Positions 51,315 through 58,916 of a stretch of 64,000 bases of DNA are shown piece after piece. Every line of letters starts with the position of its first letter. Within the stretch, counting starts at the first letter, position 1. The notes below the pieces were generated by a model that had not been told where the DNA came from, ran no database searches, and saw nothing but the letters and a program-made list of their open reading frames with translations. Source of the DNA: Palsa-1392 sp036490335 (GTDB taxonomy: Bacteria; Verrucomicrobiota; Verrucomicrobiia; Chthoniobacterales; UBA10450); the NCBI GenBank assembly GCA_036490335.1, contig DASXEB010000002.1, positions 1-64,000 on the forward strand. Reading direction: 5' to 3'. The translations under genes and the position numbers were made by a program.

Positions 51315-52763
51315 CTAGAGATGAAGTTGTCCGGAAAAGGCGAGCTGGAGACACGATTGGCGTAGACGGATGGCGCGCTGAACGTTGGCCGTAACCACTG
51401 CTTCCAACTCCTCCACCACGCTTAGGCGTCGCTCGACTTCTGCCACGATCCGTATCTGCTCTGCAGGCGGTGGAACCGGGACTGGAAGTTGTTTTAGCTT
51501 TGTCATACTGATGGATGCGAGGTTCGTCGTGTGCTTGCCCTCGTCGAAAAAGAATTGCTGGCCAAACGTGTTCGCATACCAAGAGATGAGTTTCGGATTC
51601 ACCTCGGGCACAAAAAGGCGAGCGCGGAAAACGTGGTTCTGATGGATGCATTCGGGTAGCTCCCCATTCCATACCCATCCACGTCCTAGCTTGTCCCTAT
51701 CGCCGCCTTCATTGAACAGGATGTCACCGGCCTTCAGTGCGAGTTCTCGAATCTCGTCCTCGGTCGTAACGATTTCCTTCACTTCAGTCAGGTCGAGATA
51801 ACCGCGCTGAACGTTAGCAACACGCAGATATGGAACTGCACGCGCGGGCGCGGTGTGTTTGCGGTTTTGATCTTTAGTAATGCCACCTTTGATTTCCGTT
51901 AGCGCGTCCAGAGTCGTCCAAGTCCAGCCTGCCGGCAGTTGATAAAGCTTGGTTGTGCTTAGGGTAATGGGCTCTTTGTATTTTCCGCGGTCTTGCCATT
52001 GTTGCCGACGCTGGGTCAGGATGCGGGCGAGCAGTTCTGCGCCGGTTTCGAATTTCCTGTTTTCGGCTTTGGCCAATTCGGCTTCGGTGCGGACGAGGCG
52101 GCCTTCGCAGGCGGCTTTGAGGACTGCGGCGCGATAGCGTTTGAGGTTGGCCTGCACCCGCCGCAACCCTGTCGCCCCCGCCTCCAGCCGCGTGAATTGC
52201 TTCTCAATCTCCGCCACAATCTGCTGCTGTTCGCGAAGCGGTGGGACGAAAATCTCTTTCTCGAAGGTCTTGCGAACGGCCACGAAGGGTTGTGCGGAAC
52301 CGCTGCGAATCCAGAACTGCTCGTCGTTGAGTAAATACCAGAGGAACTTGATGTCGGCCTTTTCAGGGTCGGGCCAAACGACGTGAGTGTTAGCGATGGC
52401 GGACCAGCGTCCCCTTGCGAGGAAACATTTCCCACAACGCGCACCAACGGCTGAAATAATGATAGCGTCACCTTCGCGGTCGTACGCATCACGCCAAACA
52501 TCCTGTCCGGTCGCGCTAAATGCCGGGAAAAGATTGTCGGCAGGAGCATCGTGCAGCTTGCCTTTGATGAGCTTGGAATTACCGGAATGATGACGAGCAA
52601 CGCGGTCGAGGGCTACTTGATATCGCCCAATGCCGCTTTCTTTCGCCCTTTCAGGGCTCGCCGCGTTTTGGAATTCGTGACCCGGGGCGGCGGCGCTGCG
52701 CTTCTTGCCCCGGGCTAATTTCTTTTGCCCCGATGGGGCAATCGTTTCGGCGTTCGCAGTCAT
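51315..52763 (-). CDS. hsdS: Type I restriction-modification specificity subunit (HsdS)
   Basis: 482 residues, two target-recognition domains each followed by a conserved helix (LREQQQIVAEIEKQFTRLEA; PPAEQIRIVAEVERRLSVVE). It selects the two half-sites methylated by HsdM. TRD1 contains FPAFSATGQDVW and SAVGARCGKCF; TRD2 begins LPAGWTWTTLDAL. Residues about 10-48 (KKLARGKKRSAAA, then FQNAASPERAKES) look foreign and are encoded by three palindromic stretches (52640-52740) in place of a normal N-terminus. Its ATG overlaps the stop of the small gene upstream (ATGA). Confidence 0.93.
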   Translation of the reverse strand: MTANAETIAPSGQKKLARGKKRSAAAPGHEFQNAASPERAKESGIGRYQVALDRVARHHSGNSKLIKGKLHDAPADNLFPAFSATGQDVWRDAYDREGDAIIISAVGARCGKCFLARGRWSAIANTHVVWPDPEKADIKFLWYLLNDEQFWIRSGSAQPFVAVRKTFEKEIFVPPLREQQQIVAEIEKQFTRLEAGATGLRRVQANLKRYRAAVLKAACEGRLVRTEAELAKAENRKFETGAELLARILTQRRQQWQDRGKYKEPITLSTTKLYQLPAGWTWTTLDALTEIKGGITKDQNRKHTAPARAVPYLRVANVQRGYLDLTEVKEIVTTEDEIRELALKAGDILFNEGGDRDKLGRGWVWNGELPECIHQNHVFRARLFVPEVNPKLISWYANTFGQQFFFDEGKHTTNLASISMTKLKQLPVPVPPPAEQIRIVAEVERRLSVVEELEAVVTANVQRAIRLRQSCLQLAFSGQLHL

Positions 52764-52948
52764 GGAGAGGAAGGGCGAGGAGGGTCGGGTTCTTCGCGCA
52801 CGACGCTCGAAGGCTGGCTGCCGCGAATGGCTAGTTCGCGTCCCCGAAGCGCATCGAGGATGCAGAGTTTTTCGGCAATCGGCAGCGTCGCCAACTTGTG
52901 GCGGTAGGCGCGTTTGCTTTCGATCATCTTTGGCAGGTCGAAGCTCAC
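52760..52948 (-). CDS. Small hsd-linked protein of unknown function
   Basis: 62 residues, starting MSFDLPKMIESKRAYRHKLA and containing PIAEKLCILDALRGREL, a charged helical protein. The 4-bp ATGA overlap with hsdS couples their translation. Similar short proteins next to restriction loci are familiar but unnamed to me. Could be an antitoxin- or assembly-like accessory; not assigned. Confidence 0.7.
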   Translation of the reverse strand: MSFDLPKMIESKRAYRHKLATLPIAEKLCILDALRGRELAIRGSQPSSVVREEPDPPRPSSP

Positions 52949-52978
52949 GGTAGGAAAGGCAGAAGTAGGAAGGATGAG

Positions 52979-53518
52979 TTATGAAGGTGCGTTTTCATCG
53001 TCGCTCAGTAATTGTCGCTCGAACTTCTTCCAGACATCAACCAGCTCGTGGCGGGCGATGATGGCTTGAAATCTTTCGCTGTCGAGGGCGCCGGTCTCGA
53101 TGAACTGGAGCAACCGCGCCTTGTCCTTCGCTCGTCCGGTTTGCAAGGCGATGGCGGCGAGATGCTCGGCGGTGAAGACGCGCGCGGGTGTTCCTTCAAC
53201 GTCGGATTCGACCGCCTGCGCGAGGGCTTCTGCCAGCAGCGGAGGATCAGCGGGAAGGAATTGGACAGGCCAGCCGCCGATGACAATATACTCGCCCTCC
53301 ATCTTGCAACCGAGCTGTTTGAGGTAATCGAAGATGGGAAGGGGCGAGACAAGGGCGCTTCCCCGTTCTGATTTGAAGGCGATGAAAACATCAACATCCA
53401 GAGTGCTGACCGGCTCCAGGTAGAACGTGGCGCCCACCGCGCCGCCGATCGCGTAACGCGCAATGATGCCGTTGTCCTCCAGTTGGTTCAACATGACTAG
53501 AACGTCCTGAACTTTCAT
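52979..53518 (-). CDS. Nucleotidyltransferase-like protein (AbiEii/DUF6036-type)
   Basis: 179 residues. YAIGGAVGATFYLEP followed by STLDVDVFIAF is the GG...DVD signature of minimal nucleotidyltransferases used by AbiE-like toxins. RAKDKARLLQFIE is also typical. It lies 6 bp after a short XRE-type gene, suggesting a toxin-antitoxin or regulatory pair (inference). Confidence 0.8.
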   Translation of the reverse strand: MKVQDVLVMLNQLEDNGIIARYAIGGAVGATFYLEPVSTLDVDVFIAFKSERGSALVSPLPIFDYLKQLGCKMEGEYIVIGGWPVQFLPADPPLLAEALAQAVESDVEGTPARVFTAEHLAAIALQTGRAKDKARLLQFIETGALDSERFQAIIARHELVDVWKKFERQLLSDDENAPS

Positions 53519-53524
53519 TGCGGC

Positions 53525-53731
53525 CTAGGCGGGCGACTCCAGGCGACTGACCTGCTGCTGGGTGGTCTTGAGAAGGCGGGCCAGGTCGGATTGGGAAAGG
53601 CCAGCCTGCTCGCGGAGAGCGGTCAGTTGCAGGGCGACGTCCCAGGCTTCGCCAGCTCGTTCGTAGCGCTGGACGAAGTCGGGGTCCTTGAGTTGTTCTT
53701 CGAGAAAAAGATCAAAGTTTGTCTTTTCCAT
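53525..53731 (-). CDS. XRE-family helix-turn-helix protein, apparently truncated
   Basis: ATG 53731 (MEKTNFDLFLEEQLKDP), 68 residues. Helix-turn-helix LREQAGLSQSDLARLLKT then QQQVSRLESPA and stop. Related antitoxin-like regulators continue with a SYxGHSLxxLRRVA helix after LESP, so the C-terminus appears cut. It lies between vapC and the nucleotidyltransferase gene. Confidence 0.75.
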   Translation of the reverse strand: MEKTNFDLFLEEQLKDPDFVQRYERAGEAWDVALQLTALREQAGLSQSDLARLLKTTQQQVSRLESPA

Positions 53732-53736
53732 CGATC

Positions 53737-54126
53737 CTACTTCCAAGCCTGCACTTTGAGACCTTTGACGCGTTTGAATTCCCGGGCGTTGCGCGTGATC
53801 AAAGTCGCGCCCTGGCTGCGCGCATGGGCCGCGATAAGCAGATCGAGGGGACCGATCGTCGTGCCTTTGCGTTCCAAGTCGGCGCGAATCTGCGCGTAGT
53901 GGCGGGCATCGTCCGCTCCGAAATCGACGGTCTGGAAAAGACCCAGGAAAAGCTCGAGCGCGGGAGCTTTCCGATGGCCGGTGGACTTTTCGACCCCAGT
54001 CCAGAGTTCGGCAACGACGAGACTGGAAAGGGCTGTGTCCTCGCGCGCCGGCAGTGCGTCGAAAGGCGCGAGACCGCGGAGGACATGGATGCAAGCGCTC
54101 GAATCGAGCATGAAGGGAATCGCCAT
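53737..54126 (-). CDS. vapC: PIN-domain ribonuclease toxin (VapC family)
   Basis: 129 residues. PIN acids visible: FMLDSSACIHVLRG (Asp 8), ELWTGVEKS (Glu), GPLDLLIAAHARS (Asp) and LITRNAREFKRV. VapC toxins cleave RNA and are neutralised by VapB, which is the upstream gene (9-bp gap). Confidence 0.93.
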   Translation of the reverse strand: MAIPFMLDSSACIHVLRGLAPFDALPAREDTALSSLVVAELWTGVEKSTGHRKAPALELFLGLFQTVDFGADDARHYAQIRADLERKGTTIGPLDLLIAAHARSQGATLITRNAREFKRVKGLKVQAWK

Positions 54127-54135
54127 CGCGGTGCC

Positions 54136-54393
54136 CTACCACTCCAGAATGGGACGCTCGTGCTTCTTCGGCCGCGGCGGCGGGTCGGGAAAGTCAGCGG
54201 CGTCGGGATAGTTCTCCGCGAAGTAGCGTGAGACGTCGCCGAGAGTGCGGAGTTCGGGCATCGGAGGCTTGGCCGGACGGAGGATGACGGCATCATCGCG
54301 TTTCTCGATCAAAACCTCGGTGCCCTCGAAACGAAATGCTTTCGGTAAACGGACGGCCTGGCTGCCGCCGTGCTGGAAAATCTTTGCGGTCAT
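54136..54393 (-). CDS. vapB: AbrB-type antitoxin (VapB family)
   Basis: 85 residues. N-terminal swapped-hairpin AbrB domain (MTAKIFQHGGSQAVRLPKAF, EVLIEKRDDAVIL) and a Pro-rich tail (FPDPPPRPKKHERP) that would wrap the toxin. Precedes vapC. It has its own promoter-like sequence, with TACAAT 9 bp before the ATG. Confidence 0.93.
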   Translation of the reverse strand: MTAKIFQHGGSQAVRLPKAFRFEGTEVLIEKRDDAVILRPAKPPMPELRTLGDVSRYFAENYPDAADFPDPPPRPKKHERPILEW

Positions 54394-54401
54394 ATCTACA
54401 G

Positions 54402-54428
54402 ATTGTATCTATCGCGGACTCAGGTCAA
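54402..54428 (-). promoter_or_regulatory. Promoter-like sequence for vapBC
   Basis: Minus strand: TTGACC, 15-bp spacer, TACAAT, then the vapB ATG shortly after. Boxes are close to sigma-70 consensus, but the spacer is short, so the exact -10 is uncertain. AT-rich relative to surroundings. Confidence 0.4.
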
Positions 54429-54532
54429 GCCGGAAGGGAAGGAAGAAGGATGAATCAAGAATTCTCTTGCTTCGATTTCTTGATGATAGTGACGGAGATC
54501 ATTTTCTTCCTTCTGCATTCCGAATTCCTACC

Positions 54533-55006
54533 TCACGCGGCGAGCGTCGCATTGAGTTCATCGAGAAGCTTCGGCAGTTGTTCGCCGAAGAGTTGATGCG
54601 CTTTGCCGAGACCCCCGCGCTGATTGAAGGGCGAAAGGTCTAAATCCTCGGCCTCAATGCTCAGGCTCGTCGCGATTTGATCGCGCATGAGGTTGAGCCA
54701 GGCGAGCTGCTCGGCCGTGAAGACGGTGCCGGCTTTGGCTTTGTCCATGAGCCATTCGTTGAAGCGCTCGGAGACGGAGTCGGCGAAGGGGGCGAGGACG
54801 GGTTGTTGCGCGAGCGCGAAGCGGACGAGGGCGACGAGGTCGGCGAAGCGGCCGGCTTGGGAGCGGCCTTTGCGGAACCAGTCGGAGTCGTTGAAGGGCG
54901 AGTTGGCGAGGACGGGCCGAAGTCCGAACGTTGAATTTCGAATGTCGAAGTGGTCAGCTCTGCGAAGTCCGAATGCTGAATTTTGAATGCCGAACAAGTC
55001 AATCAT
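54533..55006 (-). pseudogene. Chimeric remnant: HsdM motif-IV segment joined to HsdR C-terminal domain
   Basis: After repeat-derived N-terminal residues the frame reads VLANSPFNDSDWFRK, which is the NPPF catalytic region of an HsdM with Pro to Ser. It then changes directly to RFADLVALVRFALAQQPVL, FTAEQLAWLNLMRDQIA and FNQRGGLGKAHQLFG, which form the EcoEI-type HsdR C-terminal domain. A deletion has removed the rest of hsdM, any hsdS and most of hsdR. The upstream part of that hsdM is at 55373-56500, beyond the inserted four-helix-bundle gene. Confidence 0.8.
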
Positions 55007-55413
55007 TGTTGCCTCTCGCTGTCTTTCGTGATGCCACAGTGATTGCGACGAGCTGATTTGCTTCGTCGAGCAGGCGCATCATTTCGGTTGACGCGACCGC
55101 TTCGATTTTCAAATGCCGAAGTTGGGCAATGTCGAGGAGCATTTCGAGCCAAAAGCCACTTTCATCGGCTTCCTCTTCAACGGTTCCCAGCTTAGAAATG
55201 AAGTCTGCTTTCGACTTTCCTCGACACGCTGAACGATAGTTGGCGGCTACCGAGCTCGATGAGCGGATGACCTGCCCAATAGCATGTCGTGTTTCGATCA
55301 TATGCGGCAAATCAGCGCAGAGCGAGATTACATCCAGCGCGAACTTCTTAGTGCGCATCTTCAGTTCCTCACTCATGCGAAGTTTGATTGACGAATTTCA
55401 AATGTCGAAGTGG
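54933..55413. mobile_element. Element carrying the four-helix-bundle gene, flanked by 21-bp direct repeats
   Basis: GAATTTCGAATGTCGAAGTG at 54933 and GAATTTCAAATGTCGAAGTG at 55393 flank the four-helix-bundle gene in direct orientation. Further GAATGTCGAA- and CGAATGCTGAATTTTGAAT-like repeats lie at both ends. Everything between interrupts one hsdM frame exactly between its ADTV block and the NPPF block. No transposase is present. Confidence 0.6.
54999..55376 (-). CDS. Four-helix-bundle protein (23S rRNA intervening-sequence family)
   Basis: 125 residues: MRTKKFALDVISLCADLP, IGQVIRSSSSVAANYRSA, KADFISKLGTVEEEADESGF, then LVAITVASRKTA. This matches the IVS/four-helix-bundle family found in 23S rRNA intervening sequences and scattered in genomes; its bacteriophage relative is the Avd accessory protein. 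Here the gene lies inside a broken hsdM, between 21-bp direct repeats, suggesting it moves with an element. Function of the protein is unknown. Confidence 0.88.
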   Translation of the reverse strand: MSEELKMRTKKFALDVISLCADLPHMIETRHAIGQVIRSSSSVAANYRSACRGKSKADFISKLGTVEEEADESGFWLEMLLDIAQLRHLKIEAVASTEMMRLLDEANQLVAITVASRKTARGNND

Positions 55414-56500
55414 AGCGGATTCGCTTCGTCATTCGCACTTCGCAATTCGACATTCCGACGGTGTCGGCGTGCTCGGGGCCGAAGTCGGCCTCGATGCCGC
55501 GCAAGGCGAGGTTCATGACGGCGAGGCGGCGGGTGGTGGAGTTGCTTTGTTTCGGCTGCTTCCCTCGCAGCCTCACCCTGCGGGCTCGATTGACGAGACC
55601 AAACCGGCTTACCCCTCGCAGCGGTTTGTCCTGCCCGTAGATGACGACGTCGCCGAGCTTGCCGCCGTGGGCTTCGACGAATTTCTCCGATTGCACACTA
55701 CCCCGCGCGGAAGCGCGATTCTCAAACAAGGGCGGCTGTCTCGTAGAGCCTGGGAAGGCAAACATGCCGCCGGAGCCGCAGCAGGGATCGTAGATGCGGC
55801 CTTTGTAGGGCGCGAGCATCTCGACTAGCAGCCGGACGACGCTCTGCGGAGTGTAGAACTGGCCGCCTTTCTTGCCCTCGGCGCTGGCGAACTGGCCGAG
55901 GAAGTACTCGTAGACGCGGCCGAGGATGTCTTTCGAGCGGTGGGAGTTGTCGGATCCGTACTCGCGGGTTGGTTCTTCGGCGGCCAGGGGCAAGTCGGCG
56001 GGGGCGCCGACTTCAGCACGCGAGGCGCGTGCGCTCCCCGGAGTGTCGGCGCGGACGACGAATTCGATCGTGCCGACGAGGTCGATGAGTTCGCCTAACC
56101 GATGCTTATCGAGTGCGGGGCGGGCGTATTCTTTCGGGAGGACGCCCTTCAGCCGCGGGTTGTCGCGCTCGATCGCGACCATGGCATCGTCGACGATCTT
56201 GCCAATCTCCGGTTGCTTGGCGCTATTCTGGAGGTAGGTCCAACGCGCGCCCGGTGGAACCCAGAAGACGTTCTCGGCTTTGTATTCGTCCTGGTCTTCC
56301 GGGTCGGCACCGGGCTCTTTCAGCAACTGCGCGTGTTTCTCCTCGAAGGCGTCGGAAATGTACTTGAGGAAGATGAGGCCGAGGACGACATGCTTGTATT
56401 CGGCCGCGTCCATGTTGCTCCGGAGCTTATCCGCCGCGAGCCAGAGCTTGGCTTCGAAGCCAAGATTGGCGGTGGAGTTGTTCTTCGAGGAGCGGGCCAT
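55373..56500 (-). pseudogene. hsdM: 5' part of a second hsdM, interrupted and loaded with in-frame repeats
   Basis: Starts NLGFEAKLWLAADKLRSNMD, EYKHVVLGLIFLKYISDAF, then RSKDILGRVYEYFLGQFA, GGQFYTPQSVVRLLVEML and DPCCGSGGMF, a type I methylase up to SAM motif I. Three foreign stretches are present in frame: VRADTPGSARASRAEVGAP (palindromes at 55992-56032), AFPGSTRQPPLFENRASARG after GSGGMF, and KPLRGVSRFGLVNRARRVR after YGQD. After ADTV the frame enters GMSNCEVRMTKRIRSTS, repeat DNA at the left of the four-helix-bundle element, and stops. The catalytic NPPF motif is missing, so it is not functional. Confidence 0.88.
55992..56032. repeat. Double palindrome inserted in the hsdM remnant
   Basis: AAGTCGGCG-GGGG-CGCCGACTT (55992-56013) is followed at once by GCACGCG-AGG-CGCGTGC (56016-56032). 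On the minus strand it is headed by GGGGAGC, comparable to GGAG-headed REPs. The insertion lies in frame within hsdM, replacing a short linker before the RSKDILGRV block. Confidence 0.7.
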
Positions 56501-57142
56501 GAGTTGGCATGCTTTCTAATTCGCAGAAAATTCTTGTCGAGATAAAAGCGCAAGGAAGTTGAAAGTTGGAAGGCGCCAAGGGCGTCCGAAATTCTGAAAG
56601 CTGAAATTTGGAAAGCAGCCGTAACGCAGCCTAAAGCGAGGCCGGGCTTTCCAATTCAGAAGTCTGCGATCCGAGATCAGAAACCAGAAGGTCGGCGAGA
56701 ACGATGTAGGCCGCGATTGCGCTCGCGGACGAAACAAGCTCTCATTCTTTCGCCGCCGATAATAAGCCGCGAGAGTTGGCCGGCAAAAAAGCTCGGAGTC
56801 GATTCTAGCTCTTGGCTTCCTTTTTAAACGTTGTTAGCGCGCAACGCGATCCGCGGCCCGCGCTCTCCCCCTCTTTAAGTCCTGCCGTAACGGATGCGAA
56901 GCGACGGCCGGGCCTTTCGAAACACTGAAAACCTGAAAGGCTGAGAAGCTGAATTCAGAAATCGGAGATCAGAGGTCGGAGGTCAGACCGTTGCGCTGGC
57001 CTAACGACTAACAAACGGAGAGAAGCAAGCGCTCGACTTGCCGCGCGCGGTCGCAAGGGGGAAAAGAAACACTCGTTAGGCATTGCCTCACGAATTCTCC
57101 TTGACTGCGCCGCGTCTTCCCGATAAACCGCCTTGTTAATTT
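56501..57142. other. Intergenic region with degenerate dispersed repeats
   Basis: No gene. It contains short near-repeats (AATTCTGAAAGCTGAAATTTG, AATCGGAGATCAGAGG/GTCGGAGGTCAG) similar to those after 40351. It also holds GCCTAACGA at 56999 and TCGTTAGGC at 57073, which mark the point where the motif reappears after the restriction island. Confidence 0.5.
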
Positions 57143-58081
57143 ATGAAAATTCTCGCTCGCCTGGCCGTCGCAAAACTGCTTCTCCTCTCCGCTCTCGGCG
57201 CTCTCGCGCAGGGCTCGAATCCGACCCTGCAGGTCATCGGAACCTTCCAGCTGCCGTCCACGACCGTCTCGTTCTCGCCCTCCGGCATCGGTCAAAGCGG
57301 CGTCATCGTTGGCTCCTACAGTCCCAAATCCGGCCCCCCAACTCTTGGCTTCCTCCGCGATGAGCGCGGCCGCTACGTTTCTCTCGCTTACCCGGGCGCC
57401 TATGAAACCTTCGCATCCGGCGTTAACGCCACCAGCACCGTCTGCGGTACTTACTTCGATTCCCAAATGTTCCCTCATGGCTGGTTCTACGCTGCCGGAT
57501 CCTACAGCAGCTTCGACTATCCCGGCGCGTTCGAGACCTTCCTCAACGGGATCAATGACGCGGGGGACTTTGTCGGTAACTACGCAACGTCCAGCGGGGA
57601 TTCCGGCCCCTTCCTCGATATGGGCGGCACCGTCATACCGTTCGACCCGGGCGTAGGAACCGATGCCACTGCCACAGGCATCAGCTCGAACGGTCTCATC
57701 ACGGGCTCCTATTACAGCGGATCAACCTACGAATCCTTTATTCGCGAAACGGATGGAAGCTTTATCACGGGCATCCAGGTCCCTCAGGATGGGGTTTTCT
57801 ACAACCTCGCCGCGGGGATCAACAATCAGGGTTACGTCGTGGGCTCTTTCAGGAGCATTTCCAAGGGCAATTCCCACGAAATGGCGTTCGTTTTCCAAGC
57901 ACCCGACACCTATATCCTCTATTCCTATCCGGGAAGCGCCAACACTTACTTCACGGGGATAAACGACCAGAACCAGATCGTCGGCTGGTACACCACGCCG
58001 AAACGAGACCGCAAGCCGCGGGATCACGGCCTCATTCTACAGCTCGAGGATAGCTCGCGGGAAGCGTCGAGGGGAAAATAA
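57143..58081 (+). CDS. Secreted HAF-repeat protein
   Basis: 312 residues, signal peptide 1-22 (LSALGALAQG). Repeats of about 50 residues carry INDAGDFVGNY, INNQGYVVGSF and INDQNQIVGWY with FDYPGAFETFLNG between, the extracellular HAF repeat that forms propeller-like strands. A basic tail ends the protein. Convergent with the PEP-CTERM gene. Function unknown. Confidence 0.85.
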   Translation: MKILARLAVAKLLLLSALGALAQGSNPTLQVIGTFQLPSTTVSFSPSGIGQSGVIVGSYSPKSGPPTLGFLRDERGRYVSLAYPGAYETFASGVNATSTVCGTYFDSQMFPHGWFYAAGSYSSFDYPGAFETFLNGINDAGDFVGNYATSSGDSGPFLDMGGTVIPFDPGVGTDATATGISSNGLITGSYYSGSTYESFIRETDGSFITGIQVPQDGVFYNLAAGINNQGYVVGSFRSISKGNSHEMAFVFQAPDTYILYSYPGSANTYFTGINDQNQIVGWYTTPKRDRKPRDHGLILQLEDSSREASRGK

Positions 58082-58187
58082 TCGAACGCCACAGACAGCC
58101 AGGCAACCAAGCTGGAGTAACAGAGGACGGGGTCGGCAGAGACGCTTGTTAGTCAAACAAGCAAGTCACGAAGAGGGGAAAAAGAAA

Positions 58188-58214
58188 CACTCGTTAGGCG
58201 TGCCCTAACGAGTG
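58188..58214. terminator. Inverted pair of the 9-bp word between convergent genes
   Basis: CACTCGTTAGG, loop CGTGC and CCTAACGAGTG form a perfect 11-bp stem between the convergent HAF and PEP-CTERM genes. It is the second case (with 34773-34797) of the word paired as a hairpin at convergent gene ends. Terminator role inferred. Confidence 0.6.
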
Positions 58215-58243
58215 CTCCGAAAACAAAAACTGCGCGCGCGAAT

Positions 58244-58873
58244 CTAGGCCCGGCGGCGGCGGTTGCGCACGATGAGCGCGATCACGCCTAACGAGCCGAT
58301 GACAACGAGCGCGATGCTCGTCGGTTCTGGCACGACGGTGATGGTGAAGGCGGAGGCGGGGATGCGGAAGCCGGTGCCGCTGCTGTTAAAGATGAAGGAG
58401 GTCTTGCCGCCGCTAACGACGTCTTGAATCGTGTAAACCCCGATCGGTGTCGAGGGGTCGATCGCGATCGTGAGATTGGCGACGAGATAGGTGCCCGCTC
58501 CCTCGGCCGGCGTGGAGACGGGCAGAAGCGCGCCAAGGTCGTTCGCATTAATCGGGCTGAGGTTTTGCGGATAGGACAGACCCGGGGTTTGCAGGTCGGT
58601 AAAGAGGCTTCCGGTGATGTCGCGGTTCGTGATCGAGAAGTAATAAGGCGAGGCGTTGTTTTGCTGGAACCAATAGGAGAAGCCTTCCAGGTTAGTAATC
58701 GTTCCGCCCGGCGTGAAGACGAGGTCGATCGAAAAGGTGAAGCTCGACCCCGGCGTGTAGGTGCCGAAGTTCACGCCATTGTTATAAACAAAGGTGGCGG
58801 TCTGCGCCGAGGTGGTCGTTAGGCCGGCGATGCTGCAGGAGAGCGCGGCGAGAAGGATGAGTAGCTTTTTCAT
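58244..58873 (-). CDS. PEP-CTERM sorting-domain protein
   Basis: Start ATG 58873 (MKKLLILLAALSCSIAG), 209 residues. A signal peptide to about 24 is followed by a beta-rich domain (FVYNNGVNFGTYTPGSSFTF). The C-terminus VPEPTSIALVVIGSLGVIAL then RNRRRRA is a textbook PEP-CTERM tail, cleaved and anchored by exosortase in EPS-producing Gram-negatives. No exosortase in the window. Upstream, a gene of the dockerin family runs in the same direction. Confidence 0.92.
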   Translation of the reverse strand: MKKLLILLAALSCSIAGLTTTSAQTATFVYNNGVNFGTYTPGSSFTFSIDLVFTPGGTITNLEGFSYWFQQNNASPYYFSITNRDITGSLFTDLQTPGLSYPQNLSPINANDLGALLPVSTPAEGAGTYLVANLTIAIDPSTPIGVYTIQDVVSGGKTSFIFNSSGTGFRIPASAFTITVVPEPTSIALVVIGSLGVIALIVRNRRRRA

Positions 58874-58916
58874 GGTTATTTTTGTTCGCGGTTTGGAAGC
58901 TGTGTTCGGTTTGAAT

